Source of the DNA: Pleomorphomonas sp.
GTDB taxonomy: Bacteria; Pseudomonadota; Alphaproteobacteria; Rhizobiales; Pleomorphomonadaceae
Assembly: GCA_029976075.1 (NCBI GenBank)
Contig: JARKNW010000127.1
Coordinates: forward strand, 1 to 57,364
Length of the DNA stretch: 57,364 nt
Direction of reading: 5' to 3'
A program made the translations under genes and the position numbers. Below the pieces are notes generated by a model. That model was not told the origin of the DNA and did not search any database. It saw nothing but the letters and a program-made list of their open reading frames with translations. Shown here piece after piece: positions 8,423 through 17,339 of this stretch; positions within the stretch are counted from its first letter, which is position 1, and each line of letters starts with the position of its first letter.

Positions 8423-9175
8423 TCAGATCCCCGGAATGACAGTGCCCGACGGCTGGCTGAGATGAATGCCGCACTCGGTCTTGGCCTTGCCGCGCCAGCG
8501 GCCGGCGCGCTCATCTTCGCCCGGCTTCACCTTGTCGGTGCAGGGCAGGCAGCCAATCGAAGGATAGCCCAAGGCGACCAGCGGATGCGGTGGCAGGTGA
8601 CGCGCCTCGCGATAGGCGTCGATGCGGGCGCGATCCCAGCCAAGCAGCGGGTTGACTTTGATCTGGCCGCCTGTGGCCTCGAACAGCGGCAGGTTCACCC
8701 GTGTCTCCGCCTGATAGCGCTTGCGACCGGAGATCCAGGCCGCGTAGGGCGAGAGAGCAACCGCGAGCGGTCTGACCTTTCGGATCTCGCAGCATGCGTC
8801 GGTGTCGGTCATCCACAGTGCGCCGGCCGGATCGACATCGGCCTGGTCGTTGGCGTCGGGACCATGGGTCACAACGCCGGTAAGCCCGAGCGCCTCCACC
8901 AGGGCATCCCGATAGGCGAGAGTCGCCGGGAACAGCTTTCCTGTATCGAGAAAGATGATCGGCAAGGAACGATCGATGTCGGCGACCATGGCAAGCAGTA
9001 CGGCGCTGTCGGCGCCGAAGCTCGACACCAGCGCGATCCTGCCGGCGTAGAGATCAAGCGCGGCGGCAATGATCGCTTCGGCGGTCTCTCCCTCGTGGCG
9101 GGCGGAAAGCAAGCGAGCCTCGGAGGCGAGGCCCTGGTCAGGATCGAGCGCAAGGCCGAGCGCATCAAGCACCAT
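8423..9175 (-). CDS. cysH: Assimilatory APS reductase, [4Fe-4S] type (CysH)
   Basis: The protein is 250 residues. It has the PP-loop fold with the nucleotide loop SSFGADSAV and IFLDTGKLF. It carries the cysteine pairs Cys128-Cys129 and Cys209/Cys212 that hold a [4Fe-4S] cluster, plus the catalytic Cys235 in ECGIHL. The four cluster cysteines mark adenylylsulfate (APS) reductases of the plant/bacterial type; E. coli-type PAPS reductases lack them. It should reduce APS to sulfite with thioredoxin in the cytoplasm. ATG 9175 overlaps the cysI stop by 11 bp, indicating coupled translation; the frame extends upstream to 9286 inside cysI, but that stretch is shadow sequence. Confidence 0.92.
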   Translation of the reverse strand: MVLDALGLALDPDQGLASEARLLSARHEGETAEAIIAAALDLYAGRIALVSSFGADSAVLLAMVADIDRSLPIIFLDTGKLFPATLAYRDALVEALGLTGVVTHGPDANDQADVDPAGALWMTDTDACCEIRKVRPLAVALSPYAAWISGRKRYQAETRVNLPLFEATGGQIKVNPLLGWDRARIDAYREARHLPPHPLVALGYPSIGCLPCTDKVKPGEDERAGRWRGKAKTECGIHLSQPSGTVIPGI

Positions 9176-10820
9176 AGAGCGCCTCCTTGAACGGTGCCTC
9201 GCCGAGCCGGCGATAGGCGGCGAGGAAGGTTTCTTCCGGCGCGGAGCGAAGCTTGATGTAGGTATCGACGATGGTCTCGACGGCATCGATCACGCCCTCG
9301 GCATAGAAGCCGGGGCCGATGATCTCGCCGATCGATGCGCTCTCGTCGGGATTGCCGCCGAGGCTGATCTGATAGAACTCCTCGCCCTTGCGATCGACGC
9401 CCAGGATGCCGATGTGGCCGACGTGATGGTGGCCGCAGGCGTTGATGCACCCTGAAATCTTGATCGACAGCGGCCCGATCTCATCCTGCCGCTCCGGTGC
9501 ACCGAACCGTTCGGAGAGTTGCGAGGCAATCGGAATCGAACGGGCGTTGGCAAGCGCGCAGTAATCGAGACCGGGGCAGGCGATGATGTCGGTAATGGCG
9601 CCGGCATTGGCGGTGGCCAGTCCCGCTGCCGCGAGCGCTTCGTAGACCTCCGGAACGTCGTCGAGTGCCAGATGCGGCAGAATGAGGTTCTGCTCGTGGC
9701 TGACGCGAATTTCCGAGAACGCCCATTTCTCGGCAATGGCAGCGACCGCGTCCATCTGGTCGGCAGAGGCATCGCCGGGAATGCCGCCGATCGGCTTCAG
9801 GGAGATGGTGAGCGAGGTATAGCCCGGCACCTTGTGGCGGTGGAGGTTCTGACGGGCAAAGCGATCGAGGGCGGGATTGGCGGCGCGGGCCGTATTGAGG
9901 CTCTCGGAAACCGCCGGTCGATCTATGAAACTGGGGGGAGCGAAATAGGCTCGTATGCGCTCGACTTCCTCGGTTGGCAGACCCAGCACGCCGCCGCGGA
10001 TTTGCTCGAACTCCTCTTCAACCATGCGTCGCAGTTCATCGATGCCGGTTTCGTGGACCAGAATCTTGATGCGCGCCTTGAACTTGTTGTCACGCCGGCC
10101 AAACAGATTGTAGACGCGCAGGATCGCGTCGATATAGGCGAGAATGTCGGCTTCCGGCACGAAGGGGTTGATCTCGCGGGCGAGCATTGGCGTGCGGCCC
10201 TGGCCTCCGCCGACGTAGACGGCAAAGCCAATTACGCCGTTCTCGCCTCGCTTCACTTCGAGGCCGATGTCGTGCAGGCGGATGGCTGCCCGGTCGTGGG
10301 CGGCGCCCGTCACCGCGATCTTGAACTTGCGCGGCAGGAACGAGAATTCCGGGTGCAGGGACGACCATTGGCGAAGGATTTCCGCATAGGGGCGGGGATC
10401 GTCGGCCTCGTCGAAGGCGGCGCCGGCGAAATGGTCGGCGGTGACGTTGCGGATGCAGTTGCCCGACGTCTGAATGGCATGCATTTCCACTTCGGCCAGT
10501 TCGGACAGAATGGTCGGCACGTCCTTGAGCGCCGGCCAGTTGAACTGGATGTTCTGGCGAGTGGTGAAGTGGCCGTAGCCCTTGTCATAGGTGCGAGCGA
10601 TGCGGGCGAGGCGGCGCATCTGGGTCGACGACAGCGTGCCGTAGGGAACAGCAATGCGCAGCATGTAGGCATGAAGCTGCAAGTAAACACCGTTCATCAG
10701 CCGCAGCGGCTTGAACTCGTCTTCGGTGATCTCGCCCTTCAGTCGCCGCTCCACCTGGTCGGAGAACTGGGCGACGCGCTGTCGCACGAAGGTGGCGTCG
10801 AACTCGTCATAGCGATACAT
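9165..10820 (-). CDS. cysI: Siroheme [4Fe-4S] sulfite reductase, hemoprotein (CysI/Sir type)
   Basis: The protein is 551 residues. It has two ferredoxin-like half repeats (GYGHFTTRQNIQFNW near 81-95 and EIRVSHEQNLILP near 370-382) and the siroheme/[4Fe-4S] ligands Cys415, Cys421, Cys458 and Cys462 in CPGLDYC and GCINACGHH. The family carries out six-electron reduction of sulfite to sulfide, or of nitrite to ammonium. The flanking cysH, DUF934 and DUF2849 argue for sulfite. No cysJ flavoprotein is nearby, so ferredoxin is a likely donor (inference). ATG 10820 follows a GGAGG-type site. The gene overlaps cysH by 11 bp and lies 14 bp after DUF2849. Confidence 0.92.
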   Translation of the reverse strand: MYRYDEFDATFVRQRVAQFSDQVERRLKGEITEDEFKPLRLMNGVYLQLHAYMLRIAVPYGTLSSTQMRRLARIARTYDKGYGHFTTRQNIQFNWPALKDVPTILSELAEVEMHAIQTSGNCIRNVTADHFAGAAFDEADDPRPYAEILRQWSSLHPEFSFLPRKFKIAVTGAAHDRAAIRLHDIGLEVKRGENGVIGFAVYVGGGQGRTPMLAREINPFVPEADILAYIDAILRVYNLFGRRDNKFKARIKILVHETGIDELRRMVEEEFEQIRGGVLGLPTEEVERIRAYFAPPSFIDRPAVSESLNTARAANPALDRFARQNLHRHKVPGYTSLTISLKPIGGIPGDASADQMDAVAAIAEKWAFSEIRVSHEQNLILPHLALDDVPEVYEALAAAGLATANAGAITDIIACPGLDYCALANARSIPIASQLSERFGAPERQDEIGPLSIKISGCINACGHHHVGHIGILGVDRKGEEFYQISLGGNPDESASIGEIIGPGFYAEGVIDAVETIVDTYIKLRSAPEETFLAAYRRLGEAPFKEALYGA

Positions 10821-10834
10821 GGCGGCCTCCTTCG

Positions 10835-11125
10835 TCAGATGGCATTCGACCGGTGGTCGGATTTGACCGTGGGGCCAAAAGCCCGGATCCGCTCGCGGAG
10901 CCGCTTGGGCACGATATGACCGTCCTTGACGTCCACCGGGACGGTTACGACGTCGAGTATCTTGGAAGCCTTGACGTCGGCCTGGGCGGCGGCTTCTGCA
11001 GCGGCGAGCCGATCGGCGGTCTCGATCAACTCGGCGGCGTCAACGTCGGCGACCCAGTCGCCGGCAACAGTGCGATAGACGACGTCTCCGTCGTAAAGTC
11101 GATTGGCGGTCAGAATCTCGGGCAT
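10835..11125 (-). CDS. DUF2849 small protein, first gene of the cys operon
   Basis: The 96-residue protein matches DUF2849, found immediately upstream of cysI in many alphaproteobacteria. It starts MPEILTANRLYDGDVVYRT and has WVADVDAAELIETADRLAAAEAAAQ, a likely helix, then a basic C-terminus. There is no cofactor motif or membrane segment. Biochemical function is unknown; the constant neighbourhood suggests a role in siroheme or sulfite-reductase assembly or regulation. In many relatives cysG precedes it; here the preceding gene is puuB, so cysG must lie elsewhere. The promoter should be in 11126-11309, an AT-richer stretch with the small dyad CTAC-AAA-GTAG at 11261-11271. Confidence 0.85.
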   Translation of the reverse strand: MPEILTANRLYDGDVVYRTVAGDWVADVDAAELIETADRLAAAEAAAQADVKASKILDVVTVPVDVKDGHIVPKRLRERIRAFGPTVKSDHRSNAI

Positions 11126-11309
11126 GGGCGCTCGGGCTGCAGAAAGTGGCGATCCTGACTGAAGACATAGTCGATCGCCGCGACAAGAGCCTGCGCCTCC
11201 GTTTCAAAAACTACGGCGACAGCGGAAAAAATGACCCGCCGCCGCCGAATTATTGAAAGACTACAAAGTAGATAGATTACTAACCGCGCAAAACAGACAT
11301 TGTCCGGCA

Positions 11310-12605
11310 CTAAATGCTGTCGAGCAACTTGAACCAGGTCATGGCGGCGACCAGGGTCGGCCAGCGCAACAGCGAGCCGCCGGGGAAGGGGAGCACCGGC
11401 ACCTTGGCGAACACGTCGAACCGCTCCATGGCGCCGCCGACCGCCTGGGCAATCACGTGGCCGACGAAGGGAGCCAGCATAACGCCCTGTCCCGAATAGC
11501 CGGCGGCGATGAAGACGTTGGGCTTCGGGCGGCGGATGAATGGCATGCGGTTGAAGGTGATGCCAAGCGTGCCGCCCCAAGCATGGCTGATCGCCGCATT
11601 GCCGAGCTTTGGATAGACGCGTGCGAGATGCGGCCGGACGAAAGCGGCAATGTCCTCGGGGAATGCGTGGCTGTAGGTCTCGCCGCCGCCGAATACCAGG
11701 CGCCGGTCCGGTGTCTGATGCCAGTAGTAGACCACGAACCGACTGTCGCTTACCGCCTCTTCGCCTGGGATCAGCACTTCGTCGAGGGGCTCGGTGGCAA
11801 CCACGAAGTTGTTGATCGGCAGCACGCGGGCGTCGGTCTCGGCGTCGAGACCGCCAAGGTATCCGTTACCGGCGATGATCACCGTATCGACCATCGCCTC
11901 GCCATCGGCGGTGACGACGATGGGCTTGGAAGCATGGCGGATTTCAGTGACCCGACTGTCCTCATAGAGCGTGGCGCCAGCGGTAACCGCCGCCTTGGCT
12001 AGACCGAGGGCGAACTTCAGCGGATGCAGCTTGCCGCCCAGCGGGTCGAAGCTGCCGGCGTGATAGACGTCGGTACCGATCCGCCGAGCCGTCTCGTCCC
12101 GGTCGAGAAACTGACGCTCGATGCCCCACTTGTTGCGAATGTGGTCGACGTGGCGCTTTTCCGCTTCTACCCAGCGTGGTTTGTGGACGGTATGAATGAG
12201 GCCGGGCCGGAAATCGCAGTCGATGGCGTTCTCGGCGATCAGCCGCTCGAGGTGCGCGCGCGCCTCATCGGCGAGCCGCAGCAGATCGCGCGTCGGCCCT
12301 TCGCCGATCCTTGCCTCCAGCCAGTCGGGGTCTTGCCTTTGGCCCGGATGGATCTGGCCGCCATTGCGGCCGGACGCCCCCCAGCCGATCTTGTTGGCCT
12401 CGAACAGGACGACTCGATAGCCAGCCTTCGATAGCGATAACGCGGCGGAAAGCCCGGTGTAGCCTCCCCCGACGATAGCCACGTCGGCCCGGCAGTGGCC
12501 CCTCAGTGCGGGATAGGTTGGAATGTCGCCGACTGAATCGGCGTACCAGGAGGTAACATGCGGGGCTCGCCCCTCTGCGGGCATGAAGGTCGGCGCGGAG
12601 AACAT
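11310..12605 (-). CDS. puuB: FAD-dependent gamma-glutamylputrescine oxidase-like protein
   Basis: The 431-residue oxidoreductase is of the DAO/GlpO-like FAD family. The dinucleotide-binding motif ADVAIVGGGYTGLSAALSL lies at about 41-59, followed by FEANKIGWGASGRNGGQ, a signature of PuuB/OrdL proteins, and C-terminal AAGYSGQGVMLAPFVG. PuuB oxidises gamma-glutamylputrescine to gamma-glutamyl-aminobutyraldehyde with H2O2 release. Its place behind puuA and spuC supports that substrate, although related enzymes act on other N-substituted amino acids. ATG 12605 has only a weak AGAG-type ribosome site; a second in-frame ATG lies 7 codons on. It is the last gene of the puuA-spuC-puuB set, about 200 bp after spuC. 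Confidence 0.85.
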   Translation of the reverse strand: MFSAPTFMPAEGRAPHVTSWYADSVGDIPTYPALRGHCRADVAIVGGGYTGLSAALSLSKAGYRVVLFEANKIGWGASGRNGGQIHPGQRQDPDWLEARIGEGPTRDLLRLADEARAHLERLIAENAIDCDFRPGLIHTVHKPRWVEAEKRHVDHIRNKWGIERQFLDRDETARRIGTDVYHAGSFDPLGGKLHPLKFALGLAKAAVTAGATLYEDSRVTEIRHASKPIVVTADGEAMVDTVIIAGNGYLGGLDAETDARVLPINNFVVATEPLDEVLIPGEEAVSDSRFVVYYWHQTPDRRLVFGGGETYSHAFPEDIAAFVRPHLARVYPKLGNAAISHAWGGTLGITFNRMPFIRRPKPNVFIAAGYSGQGVMLAPFVGHVIAQAVGGAMERFDVFAKVPVLPFPGGSLLRWPTLVAAMTWFKLLDSI

Positions 12606-12812
12606 ATGAGTCCGATCTCTATGGTCTTATCTGCCGGAGGCCACGCCCCCGGACGGAAGTGAAGGGTCGGTCAACCTGCGCCACGGGGCCGTCCTCCCGC
12701 GTCGCCTCAGCGTCGTCCGCGTTTTGTCCGCCGCACCCTAAACGAAACGTTTGCCACTACGGAATCCGAAAGTTGGGCAAGGGCGACATCGGTCGCCCAA
12801 GCCATGGGCAGG

Positions 12813-14198
12813 TCAGCCCATCAGGCCGTCGCGCTTGAGGTCGGCGTGGGTCATGTCGAGCGTCAGGGTGGCGAGGCGGATCAACTCGTCCGCCTCCTCG
12901 TGGCTGAGCACGAAGGGTGGTGCGATCACCATGCTGTCATGGACATGACGCATGACGAGACCGTTCCGGAAGGAGTGCTCCCGGCAGCGGAGGCCGATCT
13001 GGCCGTCTCCTGCAAATCGCCTATGCGACGGCTTGGCCGGAACAAGTTCCAAGGCGCCCATGAGGCCCGTCATGCGTGCTTCGCCCACCAGTGGATGGTC
13101 GGCGAGCTTCAGCCAACGCTCGCGAAGATAGGGACCGATGTCGTCGCGGACACGCTCCACCAGCTTTTCCTCACGCAGGATTTTGAGATTGGCGATAGCT
13201 GCTGCCGCGCAGACGGGGTGCGCCGAATAGGTGAAACCGTGGTTGAACTCGCCAGTGTCCTCGATCACGCCGGCGACCTTGTCGGAGACCAGGACACCGC
13301 CGATTGGCAGGTAGCCTGAGGAAAGTCCCTTGGCGACCGGCATCAGGTCGGGCTTGGTGCCGAAGTGCTCCGCACCGAACCACGTCCCCAGACGGCCGAA
13401 GCCGCAGATCACTTCATCGGAGACGAACAGGATATCACGCTCGCGGCAGATGCGGGCGACTTCCGGCCAATAGGTCTCCGGCGGGATAATGACCCCGCCG
13501 GCTCCCTGGATCGGCTCGGCAATAAAGGCGGCCACCTTGCTTTCGCCGATCGCGTCTATGGCCGCCTCGAGCTCACGCGCCGCTTTCAGGCCGAACTCTG
13601 CAGGAGAAAGGTCGCCCCCCTCGTCGAACCAGTACGGCTGGCCGATATGGTGGATGCCCGGTATGGGTAATCCGCCCTGGGCATGCATGGGCGCCATGCC
13701 GCTGAGCGAGGCGCCGCCGATCGTCGAGCCATGGTAGCCATTGCGGCGAGCAATGATCACCTGCTTTTCCGGCTTGCCCAGCGTCGCCCAGTAGGTACGC
13801 GTCATGCGGAGCACGGTGTCGTTGGCCTCCGACCCCGATCCGCAGAAGAACACGCGGTTGAAGCCTTCCGGCGTGACCTCCGCAATAAGGGCGGCAAGTT
13901 CGACCGCCGGCGGATGCGTCGTCTTGAAGAAGGTGTTGTAATAGGAAATCTCGGCCATCTGCTTTTGGACAGCCTCAGCAATTTCCGGCCGGCCATGGCC
14001 GATGTTGACGCACCACAGGCCCGACATGCCGTCGAGGATGCGGTTGCCGTCGCTGTCGGTCAGCCAGACTCCCTCACCCTTGACGATGACCCGGACACCG
14101 CTGGCGTTGAGCGAGCGTGTATCCGAAAACGGATGCAGATGATGCGCCGCGTCGAGGGCGCGATAATGATCGGTCGGATAGGTGTTGTGAATGAGCAT
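12813..14198 (-). CDS. spuC: Class III aminotransferase, putrescine/pyruvate type (SpuC-like)
   Basis: This 461-residue PLP enzyme of fold type I, class III, has the PLP lysine Lys290 in PVAKGLSSGYLPIGG and Asp261 in FVSDEVICGFGR. The entry segment FFCGSGSEANDTVLRM matches the omega-aminotransferase group. The subgroup containing SpuC transfers amino groups from putrescine or related amines to pyruvate. The puuA and puuB neighbours support polyamine catabolism; the exact amine is inferred. The ATG has GAGG about 6-9 bp upstream. It lies 153 bp downstream of puuA across two strong hairpins. After its stop, GGGCGAC/GTCGCCC (12781-12798) forms a stem without a T-run. Confidence 0.88.
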   Translation of the reverse strand: MLIHNTYPTDHYRALDAAHHLHPFSDTRSLNASGVRVIVKGEGVWLTDSDGNRILDGMSGLWCVNIGHGRPEIAEAVQKQMAEISYYNTFFKTTHPPAVELAALIAEVTPEGFNRVFFCGSGSEANDTVLRMTRTYWATLGKPEKQVIIARRNGYHGSTIGGASLSGMAPMHAQGGLPIPGIHHIGQPYWFDEGGDLSPAEFGLKAARELEAAIDAIGESKVAAFIAEPIQGAGGVIIPPETYWPEVARICRERDILFVSDEVICGFGRLGTWFGAEHFGTKPDLMPVAKGLSSGYLPIGGVLVSDKVAGVIEDTGEFNHGFTYSAHPVCAAAAIANLKILREEKLVERVRDDIGPYLRERWLKLADHPLVGEARMTGLMGALELVPAKPSHRRFAGDGQIGLRCREHSFRNGLVMRHVHDSMVIAPPFVLSHEEADELIRLATLTLDMTHADLKRDGLMG

Positions 14199-14218
14199 GA
14201 AAGCCTCGGAAAGAAGGC

Positions 14219-14275
14219 GGCCGCTTGGCGGCCATCAGGAGCGGTGCCGGCGCCCCTGGTAGGGACGCCGGCACC
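14219..14275 (-). promoter_or_regulatory. Tandem hairpins between puuA and spuC
   Basis: GGTGCCGGCG (14243-14252) pairs perfectly with CGCCGGCACC (14266-14275), and the loop can pair further (CCC with GGG). GGCCGC (14219-14224) pairs with GCGGCC (14228-14233) around a 3-nt loop, just before the spuC ribosome site. No T-run follows. I infer segmental mRNA stabilisation or attenuation between the two genes. Confidence 0.5.
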
Positions 14276-14351
14276 TGCATCAAAGAGGCGGGACAGCGAT
14301 GCCGGCGCTCAAGCGTCTAATCGCTTGTACCTCTACGCGCTCGCGGTCGCC

Positions 14352-15767
14352 TCAGACGGCCAGCAGGAGGTGTTGTCGTTCCCAACTTGAGATCACGTTC
14401 ATGAAGGTCTCGTATTCCTGCTGCTTGATCGCCCGGTAAGTGGCCATGAAACGCGGGCCGAAGACGTCGGCGAGATCGCCGCTGTCTTCGAACAACGCCA
14501 GTGCCTCCAGAAGGCCGCGTGGCAGGCCGAATGGCAGGTCACGGGCCGATCCCGGAATCGGCTCTTCGGGCGAGAGGCGTTGCTGCATTCCGAGAAGGCC
14601 GCAGGCGAGCGAGGCGGCGATGGCAAGATAGGGGTTGGCGTCGGACGATGGCACCCTGTTTTCGACGCGTCGCGAGCCGGGCCCGGAGTTGGGCACGCGG
14701 ATGCCTACGGTTCGATTGTCGTAGCCCCAATGCACGTTGATCGGTGCCGCGGTGCCACGTGTCAGCCGCCGGAAAGAGTTGACGTAGGGCGCGAGGATGC
14801 ACATCACCGCCGGCAGATATTTCTGGAGCCCGGCGATGAACGAGAAGAAGGCCGGAGTGGGATTGCCTTCGTCATCGGAGAAAATGTTGCGCCCGGTCTC
14901 GATATCCACCACCGACTGGTGAATGTGCATGGCCGAGCCAGGCTCGCGGCTCATCGGCTTGGCCATGAAGGTGGCGTACATGTTGTGCCGAAGTGCTGCC
15001 TCGCGGATCGTCCTCTTGAAGGTGAATACCTGGTCGCCAAGGGCGAGCGGGTCGCCATGACGGAGATTGATCTCCATCTGCGCCGCGCCTTCCTCGTGGA
15101 TCAGGGTGTCGATCTCGAGACCTTGCTTTTCAGAGAACTCGTAAATGTCGTCGAACAGATCGTCGAACTCATTGACGTGTTGAATAGAATAGGACTGCCG
15201 GCTCGCTTCGGCGCGGCCGGAACGGCCGATCGGCGGTTCGAGCGGATAATCGGGGTCAAGGTTCTGCTTGACGAGGTAGAACTCGATTTCCGGCGCCACC
15301 ACAGCCCGCATGCCCTCGCGTTCGTAAAGGCCGACGATCCGCCTCAGGATCTGGCGTGGTCCGAGATCGAAGGCGCGGCCATCGCGATGAAATGCGTCGT
15401 GAATGATCTGGGCGGTCGGTTCCGACGCCCAGGGGACGGCGGTGAGCGTCGAGAAGTCCGGCTTCAGGAACACATCACCATCCGAGGGATCGTGCTGAAA
15501 GGTGTCGTCCTCCTCGGGGTACTCACCCGTGATGGTCGTGGTGAATACGGACGAAGGCATGGCCATGACTGTCGAGGAGAAAAACTTGTCGGCTGGCATC
15601 AGTTTGCCGCGAGCAACGCCGGCAAGATCCGGCGTGATGCATTCGATGTCTTCGATGCCTCGCTCCTTGAGCCAGGTTTTTGCTTCGGCGAGCGTCTCGA
15701 CGCCCCGCTCCGGCTTAGGTTCGCCGACCCTCGGCGCGTCCTTGGGTTCGGTCGAAATCAGACTCAT
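14352..15767 (-). CDS. puuA: Glutamine synthetase-family gamma-glutamylputrescine synthetase
   Basis: The 471-residue protein belongs to the GlnA/PuuA superfamily. Catalytic-domain parts are visible: VAPEIEFYLV, EEGAAQMEINLRHGDP, FMAKPMSREPGSAMHIHQS and NSFRRLTRGTAAPINVHWG, plus RRVENRVPSSDANPYLAIAAS. PuuA/SpuI ligates putrescine to glutamate with ATP, the first step of the gamma-glutamyl route. The linked aminotransferase, PuuB-like oxidase and divergent putrescine transporter make this reading much more likely than true glutamine synthetase. ATG 15767 gives the usual N-terminus; the frame runs on to 15863 with unrelated residues. The upstream AAAGAAAG is a weak ribosome site. Confidence 0.88.
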   Translation of the reverse strand: MSLISTEPKDAPRVGEPKPERGVETLAEAKTWLKERGIEDIECITPDLAGVARGKLMPADKFFSSTVMAMPSSVFTTTITGEYPEEDDTFQHDPSDGDVFLKPDFSTLTAVPWASEPTAQIIHDAFHRDGRAFDLGPRQILRRIVGLYEREGMRAVVAPEIEFYLVKQNLDPDYPLEPPIGRSGRAEASRQSYSIQHVNEFDDLFDDIYEFSEKQGLEIDTLIHEEGAAQMEINLRHGDPLALGDQVFTFKRTIREAALRHNMYATFMAKPMSREPGSAMHIHQSVVDIETGRNIFSDDEGNPTPAFFSFIAGLQKYLPAVMCILAPYVNSFRRLTRGTAAPINVHWGYDNRTVGIRVPNSGPGSRRVENRVPSSDANPYLAIAASLACGLLGMQQRLSPEEPIPGSARDLPFGLPRGLLEALALFEDSGDLADVFGPRFMATYRAIKQQEYETFMNVISSWERQHLLLAV

Positions 15768-15846
15768 GATTGCTTTCTTTCGTTGCTGGCGCGCGAAGGC
15801 GGGAGCCTCTTCCATCCCGCCCGTCCGAACGCACGCCTTTGTGTTT

Positions 15847-15885
15847 CGGAAAATGCAGACCATTCATTTGTGATGACATTTTCCG
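15847..15885. promoter_or_regulatory. Candidate polyamine operator in the puuA/potF divergent region
   Basis: Perfect 9-bp arms, CGGAAAATG (15847-15855) and CATTTTCCG (15877-15885), are separated by 21 bp, so equivalent bases are about 30 bp (three helical turns) apart. The core AAAATG recurs nearby as GCATTTTAG (15898-15906, reverse) and GAGAAAATGCC (15930-15940). The rest of 15768-16129 shows no gene. I infer a cooperative repressor site controlling puuA, potF or both; the regulator is not encoded in this window as far as I can see. Confidence 0.45.
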
Positions 15886-16129
15886 GACTACGCAATTGCA
15901 TTTTAGCCGGGAGCGGCAGACGGAGTGGTGAGAAAATGCCACGTGCCAGAAAATAGGCAGCGACCAGTTGTCGTCCCTCCTCCGCTGTGCATAAATGCGC
16001 CCGACCGCCGTGTGCGTAGAACGCCGGATTCTCCGGTGGCCCTACGGGAAAAGCGCCGGAGCCTGGACCGACCCCGCCGGCTTCGCAATTGCGGAGACCA
16101 AGGGGCGGTCGTGACAGGGGACAGGGAGC

Positions 16130-17230
16130 ATGACGAAAATGGTGAGACAGCGTCTTCTGGGTGCCGCCGCGCTGACGGTCGCGCTCGCGACGGGTGCAGT
16201 GGCCGAGGATAAGGTTGTCAACGTCTACAACTGGTCGGACTATATCGACGAGTCCGTTCTGCAGGAGTTCACAAAGGAGACCGGCATCAAGGTCGTCTAC
16301 GACGTGTTCGACAACCAGGACATCGTTGAAACCAAGATGCTTGCTGGTGGATCTGGTTACGACGTGGTGGTGACGACCGGACCGTTCCTCGCCCGCCAGA
16401 TCGCCGCTGGTGTCTACCAGCCGCTCGACAAGTCCAAGCTGCCCAACCTCACCAACATGTGGCCCGAGGTGATGAGCCGTGTTGCCGAATACGACCCGGG
16501 CAACCAGTACGGTGTCGACTACATGTGGGGCACCACCGGCATCGGCTACAACGTCGAGAAGATCAAGGCGATCATGCCCGACGCGCCGGTCAACAGCTGG
16601 GACATGGTGTTCAAGCCCGAGATCATCTCGAAGTTCAAGGATTGCGGCGTGCAGTTCCTGGATGCCTCTGAGGAACTGATTCCCGCAGCGCTCAAGTATC
16701 TGGGCAAAAACCCTGATTCCAAGAATGCGGCCGATATCGAAGCGGCTGGCAAGCTGCTTGCCTCGGTCAAGCCTTACGTTCAGAAGTTCCATTCGTCGGA
16801 GTACATCAACGCGCTCGCCAATGGCGATATCTGCGTTGCCGTCGGCTATTCCGGCGACATCCTGCAGGCGCGCAACCGGGCGAAGGACGCCAAGAACGGC
16901 GTGACCATCAAGTACGTCATCCCGAAGGAAGGCGCCAACATGTGGTTCGACATCATGGCGATCCCCAAGGATGCCCCGAACCCCGCCGCCGCCCATGCCT
17001 TCATGAACTTCATGATGAAGCCGGACGTCATTGCCAAGTCGACCAATTACGTCGCCTATGCCAATGGCAACCTCGCATCCCAGAAGTTTGTCGATCCGGA
17101 AATCCTGTCGGACACCTCGATCTATCCCGACAAGGAAACGCTGGGCAACCTGTTCTCCACGACGCCCTATGATGCCAAGTCACAGCGCGTGCTGACTCGC
17201 GTCTGGACGTCGGTCAAGACGGGCATGTAA
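16130..17230 (+). CDS. potF: Putrescine-type polyamine ABC transporter substrate-binding protein
   Basis: The 366-residue periplasmic protein has a signal peptide ending near AVAEDKVV and the PotD/PotF opening VVNVYNWSDYIDESVL. Further family landmarks are GGSGYDVVVTTGPFLARQIAAGVYQPLDKSKLPN, split here only for description, plus WGTTGIGYN and VGYSGDILQARNRA. It binds putrescine or related polyamines for PotGHI. The divergent puuA operon supports putrescine. ATG 16130 has AGGGG 9 bp upstream; a second ATG three codons later (16139) is spaced well from GGGAG and cannot be excluded. It is the first gene of potFGHI and is followed by a hairpin. Confidence 0.93.
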   Translation: MTKMVRQRLLGAAALTVALATGAVAEDKVVNVYNWSDYIDESVLQEFTKETGIKVVYDVFDNQDIVETKMLAGGSGYDVVVTTGPFLARQIAAGVYQPLDKSKLPNLTNMWPEVMSRVAEYDPGNQYGVDYMWGTTGIGYNVEKIKAIMPDAPVNSWDMVFKPEIISKFKDCGVQFLDASEELIPAALKYLGKNPDSKNAADIEAAGKLLASVKPYVQKFHSSEYINALANGDICVAVGYSGDILQARNRAKDAKNGVTIKYVIPKEGANMWFDIMAIPKDAPNPAAAHAFMNFMMKPDVIAKSTNYVAYANGNLASQKFVDPEILSDTSIYPDKETLGNLFSTTPYDAKSQRVLTRVWTSVKTGM

Positions 17231-17256
17231 GCGCCATTTGGCACGGAACTGTCGAA

Positions 17257-17284
17257 AAGCACCCGGTCATCTGGCCGGGTGCTT
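17257..17284 (+). promoter_or_regulatory. Intercistronic hairpin between potF and potG
   Basis: AAGCACCCGG (17257-17266) pairs perfectly with CCGGGTGCTT (17275-17284) around an 8-nt loop, 26 bp after the potF stop and 55 bp before the potG start. The next bases are GCATGTGG, with no T-run. It is likely a 3' stabiliser or partial terminator that raises potF expression over potGHI. Confidence 0.65.
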
Positions 17285-17339
17285 GCATGTGGCGGGTTGT
17301 GGTGGCACGTCAGGCTTGATGGAAACGAGGGTTCCTAAG

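Noticed and set aside
9519..10919. 466-codon open frame on the plus strand
   Set aside because: Antisense to cysI, which has all its family motifs; no recognisable protein feature.
12745..12752. AAACGTTT palindrome between spuC and puuB
   Set aside because: Eight base pairs only, in a place with no clear promoter; likely chance.
14580..15956. 458-codon open frame on the plus strand
   Set aside because: Antisense to puuA; shadow composition, no motif.
17238..17339. N-terminal extension of potG
   Set aside because: It overlaps the potF-potG hairpin, is not conserved in character and has worse start context than ATG 17340.
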